Origin: Aedes albopictus
Lineage: Eukaryota > Arthropoda > Insecta > Diptera > Culicidae
DNA length: 64,000 bases
NCBI RefSeq assembly: GCF_035046485.1
Contig: NC_085138.1
Coordinates: 342,252,263-342,316,262 of the forward strand
Direction: 5' to 3'
The position numbers and the translations under genes are program-made. The notes under the pieces are model-generated. The model searched no databases and had not been told where the DNA came from. It was given only the letters and a program-made list of their open reading frames with translations. Shown piece by piece: positions 11,239-23,129 of this stretch. The number at the start of each line of letters is the position of its first letter. The first letter of the stretch is position 1.

Positions 11239-11757
11239 TATTTGTATTTATTTTTTTATAGGTTTTGTAGGGATGAATATATAAAAGTAGACAAATAATC
11301 TTTATCATTTTTATTTTTGACACAAAGCAGCTGATCTTTGTGTCAAAAATAAAAATGATAAAGATTATCACTGAACTGACTGAACTTTTTTTGTTTTCAT
11401 ATTCTAGACGGTATTATAACACTGACCAAAAAGAAAGCATGCATTTAGTTACATGTTTCTTTAGGACTTAGGACGGTTGACAATGTAAAGGGTTATGACT
11501 TATGGTGGATATAAGAATAGGCCTTTTCATGTGACAGATCCGTGCATGCATTTGTTTACAAAGCTTGAACAACAGCTGCTAACAAGAACGTGTCATCTTC
11601 ATAGAAGAACTGTCAAACGCCCGAACAATCAGCTGATTTAAGACGTCAAATGAAAAGGCCTATACTTCGGACTGAGATGATCACAGATATGCAGAAGACG
11701 ACTAGCAAAATCAAGAACACAATTTGACACATTATAGACTATATTTTGACACACAGT
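11239..11757 (+). repeat. Diverged third copy of the 4080-type dispersed repeat, first part
   Basis: It shares AGGGATGAATA, then GACTAGCAAAATCAAGAAC and AATTTGACACA..GACTATATTTT, in the same order as 4840-5095 and 60210-60440. The copy resumes at about 13422 (GGGTTTGACTGATT) beyond an inserted element. A perfect palindrome lies inside it (11295-11368). Confidence 0.65.
11295..11368. repeat. Perfect 33-bp inverted repeat with 8-base loop
   Basis: The left arm 11295-11327 begins ATAATCTTTATC and ends GACACAAAG. The right arm 11336-11368 is its exact complement. The loop is CAGCTGAT. Confidence 0.95.
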
Positions 11758-13421
11758 AACGATTCGTTCGTTGAGAGCTCGTTAGATGGGCTGTCTCGAT
11801 GGTTGAATGTTCACTGGTTGGTGCAAAACCCAACTAAAAAGCACTGTCAATGTCAAAATAGATGTCAAAACGAGTTTGACGTCTGACCGCCGTCGCATCA
11901 CAGCTCCTGTATACAGAACGTTTACGCAAGTATGTGAGTGTTCCGTGATGTATTTCTCGTCACTTGCGTGTGTCTAGAGCATTTTGATCAGTTGTCAGTT
12001 GCCCCAACGAACGAACACGATTCGCTAATAGGCTCCTAAAGGCCTATCTCAATTTCTGCATAATTTGATCAAGCATTGATTAAAACGACATGTTTACTTA
12101 TTTTTTAAGTATTCCTATTAGGTAAAGCCCATAAAATATATTTTCAAAAATTTTAATAATTTTTGCAACACTCCTTGTTTAGCACTCAATTTTGGGTAAA
12201 TTTTGTTTACCGTGTATGTCAAACAGGAACATTTGTTGTCAAAAGTGAGCCAACACGCTCATTGAAAACTACTCTAAAGTGAGTCGTTTTCGACTCACTT
12301 TGGTACAAAGTGCATCAGCTCATTTTAGAGTAAATTGAAGTTACTCACTTTTGCGTAACTGTAAGATTTTCCAAAATTAGAGTAGTTTTCAACTCACTTT
12401 CTTAATTTCAATAAAAGCAAAAGTGAGTAAGTGCTACTCACTTTTTTATTTTTTTAGATGACATTTTATATTATAAAAAAAAACAAGCAAGTCAATAACA
12501 TTCATTATTTATTTATTTCACCATAGCATAATTAATGTCAACAGTTTTCAAATTAAAAAAATAATAATAAAACAGCTGAATCTTCCTCTTGGTCCACTTG
12601 ATTGTCTGGACCTCGGTCTGGACTCCACCCCGACTTTGATTTTTGGTGGTTCCAGCGCATTTTGGCCAAAGCGGATTCTTTGGAAGGTGACACCACGGGG
12701 ACACACACAGGGTGACTTTCGGGGCTCATTCATTTGGCATGTTCGTCTTCGACATGTTTTTTCATCACATGGACACGGTCTTCCATTTCGGACAAGTTCC
12801 TGAAAAATATAAACATCGGCACAATTATGTTTTATTCCACAGGTTTGTCGATCTCAACTTACCAGATTCATTTTCTTCAACACTTTTCCGCATGAAACTA
12901 GCTTAAATATATAGATTTTTCAATAATAATTGAAGTCCGTACCTCGGTCCGGACTTATAGCATGTTTTTTTGTAAGTTTTCGACGGTTGAAACTGAGTTC
13001 TTTTCTGATGCCGTTACTCAAAAGTGAGTAAAGCACTGATTTTCCTATAAGAGAGTGGTTAATAACTCACTTTGACAAATGCATGTTACTCACCTTTGAC
13101 AGATTTAGCAAAAGTTTGAAAGTGAGTATAATTTACTCACTTGAGAGTAGTTTTCAACGAGCGTGAATGTGGTGTCTTTTGCAACCCGCCGTTTCACTTT
13201 CGTTACGTCAAGGTTGACCTCGAATGTCAAACAAGACTTGCTCATCATTATTTTATTTTCGAGTTTATTAACTATTCTGTTATTGTTCAAGTTCGGAAAA
13301 ATTACCATTGAAATCAGAAAACCAAGCTCTTTCGTGTTATGCACCAAAAGCGCGAAAATATTTTTCATTTTAGGACCCTATTGGGGCGCAGTCGTGACCC
13401 AACCAGCGAATCTGGACTGTA
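11758..13421. mobile_element. Element with CAGT..GATTCGTT-type ends, containing a nested MITE
   Basis: The left end CAGTAACGATTCGTTCGTTG and the right end (complement CAGTCCAGATTCGCTGGTTG) are related to the 10938 MITE. Flanking sequence on both sides rejoins the dispersed repeat, which supports the boundaries. It encloses a second element at 12254-13165. Confidence 0.5.
12254..13165. mobile_element. MITE with CACGCTCRTTGAAAACTACT ends
   Basis: Terminal inverted repeats of about 31 bases (12254-12284 and 13135-13165) with two or three mismatches. AAAGTGAGT/ACTCACTTT is repeated many times just inside both ends. There is no coding capacity. Confidence 0.75.
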
Positions 13422-13598
13422 TAGGGTTTGACTGATTTGCAACATCGAATGGAAGCTCAAAAAGGGTTATCTAACACTAATATGAAAGTTATTTGGGGAT
13501 GATGCTAGTGCTGTCAATGACCAACATCGGATATTGACACTATTGGTAATCAGCTTGAAATAATTTTCAGAATATATTATAAAATAACTTAGGATATT

Positions 13599-13837
13599 AT
13601 AGCGCATTTAGTTCACCACTGGACTATCGCACTAGTTTTCACGAGTGCGAAAACGCTAATTAAAGTGCGCGATTGCATCAAATCAACTCGGTGTCTTCAG
13701 AGCACTTGTTCTCCATAGATTGAAGAAATAGTGCGCCGAAGACATCAACCTGATTTGATGCAATCGCGCACTTTTATTTACGCTTTCGCACTTATAATGT
13801 CGCAGTTCGCAGTCCAGTAGTGAACTAAATGCGGTAT
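13599..13837. mobile_element. 239-bp foldback MITE, copy A
   Basis: Ends ATAGCGCATTTAGTTCACCA and complement ATACCGCATTTAGTTCACTA. Almost the whole unit folds back on itself, with AAAGTGCGCGATTGCATCAA pairing with its complement near the far end. It is near-identical to 13989-14227. Confidence 0.85.
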
Positions 13838-13988
13838 ATTTGATTGTTGTTTGGAGAAGCTGTCAGAAAAACTAGTTGCCCATATCGGCAAAAACGCTAG
13901 GTCTGGTAGCTGTCTCCGAATAATTTTCAGAAATATCAAATCTTTAAAAATTAGCTATGCCATATATTTTTTTGCTCTTCTTTGTAAT

Positions 13989-14227
13989 ATAGCGCATTTA
14001 GTTCACCACTGGACTATCGCACTAGTTTTCACGAGTGCGAAAACGCTAATAAAAGTGCGCGATTGCATCAAATCAACTCGGTGTCTTCAGAGCACTTGTT
14101 CTCCAGAGATTGAAGAAATAGTGCGCCGAAGACATCAACTTGATTTGATGCAATCGCGCACTTTTATTTACGTTTTCGCACTTATAAAGTCGCAGTTCGC
14201 AGTCCAGTAGTGAACTAAATGCGGTAT
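13989..14227. mobile_element. 239-bp foldback MITE, copy B
   Basis: Same length and orientation as copy A, differing by only a handful of bases. The 151 bases between the two copies are unrelated single-copy-looking DNA. Confidence 0.85.
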
Positions 14228-14509
14228 ATTTCTTAGAAATAGTACTTTGAAGCGTTAACGTAGACACCCTTTTTTTTTCTCTGAATGTTGTCCAGTGACC
14301 ACGGAGATTTTCGATTATTGAATTATTGTTCAATTATCAATTCATCTTTGGAGCTTCCATTCGGGCAAAACACTAGTGCGATGGGAATAGTTAAAACAGA
14401 GCATTTTTTTAAAACTACTACCAGCGGCGTCATGGTCGCAATTTTTTCCGCAGTCAAGTTCGTAGATTGTGAACAATCCTCGGTACTCACTTTACGTAAT
14501 TTATGTTTA

Positions 14510-14690
14510 GTCCCTTACTGTCAGAGCTGTCAGATCAGTGTAACACGCTAAATAAAATTTACACAAAAGGCAATTCACACGGAAACAAATACACGGTTAT
14601 GAATATTTATTGGGTACCGGACTGGTCACCGAAAATTAGATCGTTTTCTTTGGTACATCGAGGTCTTGAAATTAGTCTATGCTACTACGA
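14510..14690 (+). repeat. Dispersed repeat, copy 1 (second copy about 21690-21880)
   Basis: The block ACGGAAAcAAATACACGGTTATGAATATT, with preceding CTTACTGTCAG and following ATTGGGTaCC, recurs near 21760-21830 in the same order with substitutions. Family unknown. Confidence 0.55.
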
Positions 14691-14822
14691 CCCAATACTA
14701 ATTACTACACACTTTGCTCAAGTTGACGACATCGTCTAGTCCATCGTGAGTATTGGTCCTAGTAGGGGAAAAGTTGGGAAAGGGTCCAGGCTTTGCTATC
14801 AGCTGTCCTGCAGCTCCACCTG

Positions 14823-17129
14823 GGCCCTGTAGCATAATCGGGCTAATAATATTAGCTACAAGTTACAAGTTACAAGTACTAATATTACAAGTGCTAATAA
14901 TTTGTGTTGCATAAAGGCTCAATTTTCCACTAATATTATTAGCACTTGTAATATTAGTGACCATGAAAATACAAGTTGTTTTGGTTCATTTACCTGTCAA
15001 AATTCATCCGACAGTTCACTATTAATTTGAAATGGCAGTTGATGTTTGCCCCAAGTAACAATTTTAATTTTATCAAAGTTTTTTAGCGAGTCAAAAATCC
15101 TAAACATAAAACCATTAATGCCGACTTGAAAATGCTCTCGAGTTCTTGTATGCCTCAATAAGCCCACGTTTTGGCTAGTTGGCCCAGTCTTATTAGGGTC
15201 TACAGGACTTCGTATGCAAACCGGCTTAGGATTTCGGGTTGTATCATAGTTTTATCAATCTTCTAAATAAAACCATCTTCTGACTTGTCAAATAATTGTT
15301 TTGATTATTTTTCACTCTCAATGTTCGATCGTTAGAATAAATTATGCTTGGTTGTTTATCCAGCCATCAATTGGAAAGATGCAGATATGGAATTCAGATT
15401 TGTTTTCCTATTTAATACGTGTCAGGAGACATGCCACGGAAAATTTGTGGTGAATGTGACTGTGATAATGACAAAAACTAAGTGCGCCACACAAACTATA
15501 CATAATTTGGAAGTTAAATGCATTTAATTTACTCGGTGGAATTGGGTGCAAAAAAGGTTTTTTCAACACAGAGTTTAAAAGACATTATGTAATTTTTCTG
15601 ACAAAATAAAATGACGGAAACGTGTTGTATGGTTTAATTTGATCTTAAGCTGTACGTGAAATCATAAAATAGAGTAATATTTTTTTCTGTATTTACATAA
15701 ATTATCCCGGCTAGGCGACATATTTTTCTGATAAAACTCTGTGTTCCTGATGATTCCTCCAATAGGGCTAACCCTCCTGAGGTAGTCATAACTGAGCTCA
15801 TGATAGAACTAGCGGTTTTATCACAGCATTTTTTTGGTTTATGTTACGGCCACGAAATCTTTTGTTGGTTTTATGCATTGCCTCACAGTTTTGTGTATTT
15901 GTTTACAAAAAAAAATCTCACCGACAACAACCGCAAATGCAAGTTTTATTGAAATGGTATATAATAAGTGATAAAACCAATTCATGCCTACTTGCAAGTC
16001 TTTAACTGAAGATGTTCATAGCAGAAGTTATATGATAGTTTTATGGAACGCCAAAGGTTCAAAGTAAAAAACTACCACATAAAACTAATTTAGAACAACT
16101 AGATTTTTGACATGCTCGTATAAAACCAGGATAAAACATGAATAAACCTTCAAGGCACGCTGATTGTTACTTGGGTGTTTATATTCTGCATTTTCCGCGT
16201 AACATCCGGAAATAACTTCATTTATTCCGAAGTTTTGCATTCTTTATACGATAGATGAAGAAAAGCATGTGCTGTTTGGATAATTTTCGGCCGCTCTGAC
16301 GAAATATTTTTTTTTACAAAGTATGACACTGCAAGTACCTAGATTTTTAGTAAAATGTCCCAAAGATTTAATAGTACTGGTTGAAAAACAATGTATAAAG
16401 ATTTAGCAACATGTATCATGCTTCTTGTTAAAATCCGAAGTGATCTGGGATGCACAAATAGAGCTTTTATCTACTTTTATATGTCGCAACTCGATTCGAG
16501 TTAGTGTATGTATATTGTAGCTCTTGATTAGCTTAATGATGCGCAATACAAGCAATTGATTCAAATTTATTTCGCATCTGCAACTTTACCTGTGCTTATG
16601 CAGTGACCATAATATATAACTTTACCAAGAACCTCCAATCAAAGATGGGTATTGTAGAAACTGTGGAGAACTTGAGAGACTCAGCAGAAAGTATATTTTG
16701 GATACAAAGTGTACATCAACGCAATTTTCTCTTCAATGAGTTTCGGATACATACTGCCAAATTTAATCGTCGAAAACTGGAATTAAAGTTGACATGTTAG
16801 ATAAATAATATCTTTTGAGTTCATTAAGATGGTAAATCGATATATTCAAAACTAAATATGACTTCTGCAATACTTTAAATCTAACTTGTAAATTATTTTA
16901 CAAGACCTTTGAGACTTGTAATCAAAAGTACAAGTCATAGCTAATATTTTATACTTGTAGTTTGTTTATGCAACATACACTTGTAAATTCTACTAATAAT
17001 ATTAGTCCAACCGACTTGTAGTATTGGACTTGTAACTTGTACTTGTAGTATTTTTATGCAACAGAAAATAATAAGTTACAAGCTACAAGACTAATATTAT
17101 TAGTGAAATTTTCATTATGCTACAGGCCC
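14823..17129. mobile_element. DNA element with GGCCCTGTAGCATAAT ends and subterminal arrays
   Basis: The left end CCCTGTAGCATAATCGGGCT and the right end, in complement GGCCTGTAGCATAATGAAAA, are followed inside by inverted arrays of ACTAATATTATTAG and TACAAGTTACAAG. The interior is AT-rich with no transposase and holds another element at 15050-16175. Superfamily not assigned. Confidence 0.7.
15050..16175. mobile_element. Element with CCCAAGTAACAAT ends, nested
   Basis: CCCAAGTAACAATTTTAATT at 15050 pairs with GATTGTTACTTGGG ending at 16175. The interior repeats ATAAAACC/GGTTTTAT in both directions. The same end occurs at 21513-21527. Confidence 0.7.
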
Positions 17130-17154
17130 CTGGTCACTCTTCGAAAAAAAAAAA

Positions 17155-17303
17155 AAACTTGTTTCTGTCGATTTGAGGCCTTTTGAACTCCACCCACACA
17201 CCTCACCACTACTAACAGAAAGCGCAAACATCAAGCTTTCTGTTAATGGTGGTGAGATGCGTGAGTGGAGCTCAGAAGGCCTCAAGTCGACGGAAACGTG
17301 TTT
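17155..17303. repeat. 149-bp hairpin with about 69-bp arms
   Basis: 17155-17223 and 17235-17303 are inverted copies with scattered mismatches (GAGGCCTTTTGAACTCCACC pairs with GGTGGAGTTCAAAAGGCCTC-like sequence on the other arm). Preceded by a run of A. Confidence 0.8.
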
Positions 17304-18239
17304 GTTTACGCAATGTTGATGGGGCCTTTTCAATAGTTGGTCTTGAATTACCTTATGACAACAAAAATGTGTAACGACTTCCTAAATCAGTGCAGGGAAT
17401 TCCTTAGGAATTCCCACCTAAAAACAACTGACAGCATGTAGCGGTGTCATGATCAAGAAAAAGAGAGATTTCTGCGCTCGCGATAGCAAGTGGATGGCAC
17501 CACTCATAGTTCTCCCATAACACCAATCCAGGTTGTGAAACTAATCTAATGAGTATGAGACCGGCGAAGTGAGATGGCCCACACCCGAGTGATATGGATC
17601 ACAACTGGGATCCCGGCTTATATGAGAGGAAATATGAAAATAGGCTCCCTGGATCGGGGTACGCGGCATGTGATGAAGAGCTGCTTTAAGGCTCAAATGA
17701 GAATCGCATATTATCCGAAACTGAAAAGGCACTTTTCTCCAGAATGACAAAAAAGCGAACAAAACCAGTGTGTCCGATTCTCATAATTGACTAAATAAAC
17801 AATCGGACATTCTTATTTTCTTTGATTTGTTGATCATTTTGGAAAAAAGTGCTTTTTTAGTTCTGGGATATTTTCCATTCTCAATGGAGCCTTAATCTGC
17901 TTCGCAGATCTAGACAAAACCGAACAATAGTTGTTTACGCAAATTTGTACATTTGCCAGGCCTAGATGAGGTGGCGTGATTCTGAAGGCGACAATCTTTC
18001 TTGTGAAGTCAAGCGGTCAACACACGTTAGTGTCAAGCTTTAAGAATTCTCCAAACAGCCATAGCAATTCAGTGCCCAGTAATTAGAAACTGTGAGGTGA
18101 GACTAATCTTTTTGGAAACATAGCATTCAATAATAACGGTGAATTGTACAGTTTGCAGCCAGTTTAAAATTGTTATAACTTACGGTTACCTGTGAAAGTG
18201 TGAACAAAAAAGCGTTGGTAAGCCTAATTGAGACGTCAG
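17304..18239. other. Intergenic DNA, no gene recognised
   Basis: Short palindromes such as GGGAATTCCTTAGGAATTCCC at 17396-17416 occur, but nothing convincing is coded. Confidence 0.3.
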
Positions 18240-18850
18240 AAATTTATAAGGTGCTAATTCGTTGTGGGATAGCTTTCCCTTCAACGAAGGGTTTTTTTTT
18301 TCTGCTCGAAAACCCGAGCGAATAGGTTTGCCGTGTATCCGCTACGCGCCAAGTGATCAGCCAGTGAACTTCCGGTGGAAATAGTGAGATCTGAGACCAC
18401 GACGCCAAGAAGCACCTCCCCTCTGCTGGCATTCGCCCAGCCACAAGACGCCCAAACCGCTCCCGCTTAGACGGTCGTAGCACTCGGTCAGGCCACAGCA
18501 TCCAAGTCTCATTCCACCCCGCCGATCACGTTGTCACCCGCCGAGCGTCGGATAGCACTCAACCAGACGCACCCTCTCTGCTCTGGTCGTTGAGACGCGA
18601 GCACCATCGATTGGTCACCTCTTGCCTTCTCGGGGAATCAGTACCTTGCCTCTTTCCATCGCCCGAGAGAAGAGCACGTGCTACATCTCCTCAGCTGCCA
18701 CGAGGTCTACATGTGACACCGAAGACGAACGAGCGTGTCGCGGGCGGTGCATCTTTCTGTCGCACGACGTCGGGTAAGGCTACCCGAGTATCACCATCGA
18801 TTATCAGAACACAAACTGTAAGTCTTTAACTAGAATAGATCTTTGAGCTC
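18240..18850. other. GC-rich island with a good splice-donor motif
   Basis: Base composition jumps above the AT-rich surroundings at about 18350-18800. CT-GTAAGT near 18815-18822 would be a good + strand donor. Reading frames here are short (79 codons at most) and unlike any protein I know. It could be a non-coding first exon or a retroelement leader. Confidence 0.25.
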
Positions 18851-19764
18851 AAAGTAGGGACCAATAGCCAACAGAACGCAGATAGTTGCTTATAAACTGT
18901 AAATTAAGTCAGGTCCAAATACAGTGCTTTCTTCCTAGATTGTTTGACGTTTTCAGAATTAGTTTTTTTTTATTCAATTTTTATTCGGAGATCCTTTTTT
19001 CTATTTCTTGGATTCGGTTAAGCTTCCGTTTGGGTTTGTCGGAGAACACGACGTGTTTGAGCCACTTTAGAACTCGCCCTGATATTGAGTCTTTTGCCGG
19101 GCCGGTAAAAAAGCGTCAGCAGTCTCTCTAACCCGAGAGTGGCGCTTAAGCTGCTGAACGTTGTGTGCACTACATAAGCGTTACAAATGGTCGTGAGTAC
19201 AAATCTCACCTGAGCTGTGGATTTTTTTGGAGTTTCACTAATAATTAATCCATCATTTTTATATGTGTATGTTGAGTTCACTAAAATATCATTACCTTAC
19301 GTGAATGGTTGTACAGTTGGAGAAAGATTCCCATAGTAAACCCCATACAAATTTCAATCGCAATGCAGAATATGGGGACGCAACCAATCGCTCCCAAATT
19401 CTGCACAGTTGCTTTTGCCCGAAAAAGCATTGCTCCGGGTTGATGCGATCAAATTTCATACAACTTTGACCCACTCAGTGACTGTTGTTCCAACTGGTTA
19501 CCTATCCGATTATAACAACAATTAGAGTAAAATATTCAAAATGACATAAGGATTTTCACATTATCAAGTTTGTATAGCTGTAAATCATGCTTAGTAGGTA
19601 AACATACTGTTATATTGTTCATTGATAAACTGTAGAAGATAGATCATAAAAATATGTAATATAACTTATCAAACAATAGCTTCATAACTTAACAATATAA
19701 AACTTATCAATTTGAACTTACGCTTTATTTTTACCAGACCCAGATCGAATTACCGATCCATTCT
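18851..19764. other. Intergenic DNA upstream of the caspase stop
   Basis: No gene recognised. AT-rich from 19490 onward. Confidence 0.3.
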
Positions 19765-20415
19765 TCAGTCCTCATAGTACCCTGGATTAAGGTACAGCAC
19801 GTTGAAGAATCCTCTCTGCTCACTGCCCAGCGTTTGCAGGGCATTGTTCTGCTCCGTCCGATACGTACTGGAGTCCTTGCCCACCAGCTTCATCAGCTGC
19901 TCCACGTCCGTATCGTGAGCATGCTTGGACCAAACCTTACACATACTCTCCACGAACCACGATCCGTACTGTCGGTCCCGATGGGCCGCGTAACCGGGTA
20001 CCGTCGAGAAGCAGATCAACATGTCCGCGTAGGTTGGCATATTGTTCGGGGGATCCTTCTTCATGTTGATCATCCCGTCGCGTTCGGTGTGCTCCGCCAG
20101 CCGTAGGGTTCCGTAATCGGGGGTGTCACCGCTGTGAAATTAAACAATAGATTGGAGTGTTGCACAGAGAGGGTTAATAACATCAACCTACCGGCAGATG
20201 GAAAAGAAGAACAACTTCGGTCTCCGGATCAGCTTTGGGCAGTTTGCGTTATTGAACAGGGACAAAATGTCCTCGACGTATAGGACTGAGTTGTCGTTAA
20301 GGTAAATTTTATCCCGTCCCTTGGTATGGTTGCCGTGCGCTAGGATATAGAACGCGAAACATTCCGTCGATAGGTAACTAGACTGTTTTAGTTCTTTAAC
20401 GAGGTTGTTGAATTC
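19765..20415 (-). CDS. Dronc: Initiator-type caspase, C-terminal two exons (Dronc-like)
   Basis: Exons 20415-20192 and 20131-19765 join in frame across a 60-bp GT-AG intron. The first encodes the second half of the large subunit: CFAFYILAHGNHTKG contains the catalytic His-Gly, and the join gives the active-site pentapeptide SICRG with the catalytic Cys. The second encodes the small subunit: TYADMLICFSTVPGYAAHRD and GSWFVESMCKVW line the substrate pocket in the caspase family. The stop is at 19767-19765. The SI in place of the usual QA before CRG points to the insect Dronc group, which from memory has non-QACRG sites (PFCRG in Drosophila). Such caspases act with an Apaf-1-type apoptosome in programmed cell death. 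The N-terminal half, including any CARD, is missing toward the N gap. Confidence 0.8.
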
Positions 20416-20589
20416 CTAGAAATAAGAAAAAGCTACATTTTTGTGAATGCCTTGAGAGTTTCGGAAATGCGGTTTTTTGAATTCCTAGCTGAAGTTCAGG
20501 AGAAACCCTCGAAGCAACTTATCCTAAGAGGAAATATTTGAGTTAATACCAGAAGGAATTTCTGGGAATAACCCAGAAGCAATCTTAGA
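20416..20589 (-). other. Caspase intron, part before the gap
   Basis: Begins with the acceptor CTAG directly upstream of the caspase exon. Contains mosquito-type interspersed repeat sequence (GAAGCAA..CTTAG) and no coding block. Confidence 0.6.
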
Positions 20590-21089
20590 NNNNNNNNNNN
20601 NNNNNNNNNNNNNNNNNNNNNNNNNNNNNNNNNNNNNNNNNNNNNNNNNNNNNNNNNNNNNNNNNNNNNNNNNNNNNNNNNNNNNNNNNNNNNNNNNNNN
20701 NNNNNNNNNNNNNNNNNNNNNNNNNNNNNNNNNNNNNNNNNNNNNNNNNNNNNNNNNNNNNNNNNNNNNNNNNNNNNNNNNNNNNNNNNNNNNNNNNNNN
20801 NNNNNNNNNNNNNNNNNNNNNNNNNNNNNNNNNNNNNNNNNNNNNNNNNNNNNNNNNNNNNNNNNNNNNNNNNNNNNNNNNNNNNNNNNNNNNNNNNNNN
20901 NNNNNNNNNNNNNNNNNNNNNNNNNNNNNNNNNNNNNNNNNNNNNNNNNNNNNNNNNNNNNNNNNNNNNNNNNNNNNNNNNNNNNNNNNNNNNNNNNNNN
21001 NNNNNNNNNNNNNNNNNNNNNNNNNNNNNNNNNNNNNNNNNNNNNNNNNNNNNNNNNNNNNNNNNNNNNNNNNNNNNNNNNNNNNNNNN
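20590..21089. other. Assembly gap (500 N)
   Basis: Exactly 500 undetermined bases, a conventional gap pad. Upstream caspase exons may be lost here. Confidence 1.
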
Positions 21090-21527
21090 TTAGGTTCATA
21101 ATCAACAAGAAACATGTTTACAAATTTAAACATGGCGAACAATGGTAATTAAGTGATATTATTACACTGCTAATCAGCAGCTGAACAAAACGATTAAGCC
21201 AATATCCTTAAACTATATAAACATATATGTTTAAGCCACTTGTTCCACTGTGAATAATATGTGGAATAACGGCATCTAATGTGTTGGAAACAACTGTCTT
21301 CGTACATTATTACAACACTATTAGGATATTGATGGAAATATCTAAACAACTTTCTTTAAACTTTTGTTCGATTAGTTGTTCAATTAACAAAAATATGTTG
21401 AACAAAAGTGCTGTTTTCGCTTCTGAAATAAATTTATTCAACACATACACTTGTTCAACTGTCAGCGCTTTTATAGAACACTCGTTAAAATGGCATGCTT
21501 ATTAGTGGTTCTGAATTGTTACTTGGG
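21090..21527. mobile_element. Right part of a CCCAAGTAACAAT-ended element
   Basis: GAATTGTTACTTGGG ends at 21527 and matches the right terminus of the 15050-16175 element. The interior repeats GTTCAAC/TTGTTCAA in both orientations. The left end is lost in the N gap. Confidence 0.45.
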
Positions 21528-21689
21528 ATATCAACATATATCATAAGTTCAAAATACCATACATGACTATATGTCAATAGTAGCACATATAGTGTTGGTT
21601 TTTTTTTCAGATTAATGGTTCAACTGTTCTACAACCAATTGCTATGCAGTGATTTGTAAGCAATACTGGATAATAAATTCATCATATTC

Positions 21690-21880
21690 CTTACTGTTTT
21701 GTGATAAATTTACTGTCAGATCGGAATAACATGGGAAAAATAATTTACACAAATGACAAATGACACGGAAAAAATACACGGTAATGAATATTATTGGGTG
21801 CCCGATTGGACACACGAAATTCAACGTTTTTCTTCAGTTCTTTCAGGTCTTTGAATTAGTCTATGGTAGCACCAAAACAT
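21690..21880 (+). repeat. Dispersed repeat, copy 2
   Basis: Counterpart of 14510-14690: GACACGGAAAAAATACACGG, then TAATGAATATTATTGGGTGC. Confidence 0.55.
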
Positions 21881-22747
21881 GCTTGACAATATTCAATTGT
21901 ATAATTGACAACTTCTATTCGGCTTTAGCTGTACGTCACTGATAAAACTACAGAGGAGGACAGCCTCGCCAAACATCCTTGAACGACATCGCAAACATAC
22001 CAGGGTAAAACCCATGCATAATAACCGACAGTGCATTAGGAAATCCAGAGAGAAAAGTCTGAGTCCAGCGCCACGAAAACATCGACCTATAATGCCCAGA
22101 CCCAGACCTCGGCGTATAATGTGACACAGCTGCTGCATCTGATCGATTTCATTTTAGATTACACTAGTTTACAAAATAAAACGAAAGTCGTGAACTTCTG
22201 TCAACGACTAAAATTTTTGAAGCATAATTTAGCGCTGATTTCGAAACCTCGCTTCAAAAATTTTAAGTAGAACAGTTTTTGAGTTTTAGCTCAATATCGA
22301 GTTTTACATTTTTTTAAAATATGGTTTTTAATAAAATTCAAATACCTTGCGTTTTGTTTAACCAATTTTAAATCTTTTTCCATAAATTAAAAGCTGAATA
22401 TAATACCATTCGATCATCTGTATGCAGGTTTTGCGTCAGATTGATGAAATTCAATATATTAACGATTTTTGGGGACAATCTCCTTAAATTTAAGCAAAAT
22501 TTCCAAAAAATTTTGAAGAAATGTATTTTTTTCAATAAAAAAAAAAAACAATTTAAAAATTCTTTCTCGACGTTTATTTGACATATTATATGTAGGCGAG
22601 TTACAGTAAAAAATTCAGCTCAATCTGAGCATTGATTACGGAGAATGAGATGTGTGAAGTGAGCGACTTTGCTCAAAAATAGAACAAAAATTAGTTTATA
22701 ATCATCATCCTTGTATGAAAAGTCGAAAAAAATTCCGCTCTACTGTA
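21881..22747. other. No gene recognised; short basic reading frame at 21930-22112
   Basis: The + frame ending TGA at about 22112 is rich in Arg, Pro and Lys (KHRPIMPRPRPRRIM) but has no known motif. The rest is AT-rich. Confidence 0.2.
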
Positions 22748-22984
22748 TTGCTGACTACATCCCAAATTGGACTATCACACTTTTTTTGGTACGCTTAAAA
22801 AGTGTGATAAAAGTGCACATTTAGCTCGGATCGTCTCGACGTCTTCGGTGCACTTATTCCTCCATTTACAAGGAATAAGTGCACCGAAGACCTCAACTCG
22901 ATCCGACGTGTCCCTGCGCTGCAATCACACTTTGAACGTGTGTGCACACTATTGTGTCAGTCCAATTTGGGGTGCAGTCAGCAA
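22748..22984. mobile_element. 237-bp foldback MITE with TA duplication
   Basis: Ends TTGCTGACTACATCCCAAAT and complement TTGCTGACTGCACCCCAAAT, flanked by TA at 22746-22747 and 22985-22986. The centre is an exact 20-base hairpin (22841-22860 and 22872-22891). It shares the GTCTTC..GCACTT..TTC core plan with the 13599/13989 pair. Confidence 0.85.
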
Positions 22985-23129
22985 TATTTTTTTCCTTCGC
23001 GTTTTCGTACTCAGGGCATGATTCTACACCAAAAACGATCATCAGCTTACCGAGTTCAAAAATGCTGTAAACTAGTGTTACAGTACTTTTCTATAACCGA
23101 ACGCCTAGCAGTAGCATTCGTTGTCGCTC

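Noticed and set aside
12712..12906. 64-codon ORF with Phe/His-rich sequence
   Set aside because: It lies wholly inside the 12254-13165 MITE and has no homologous feel.
13599..14227. CRISPR-like direct repeats
   Set aside because: Only two 239-bp copies with transposon-type inverted ends, in a eukaryotic genome.
20524..21142. ORFs across the first N block
   Set aside because: Open only because undetermined bases are read as X.
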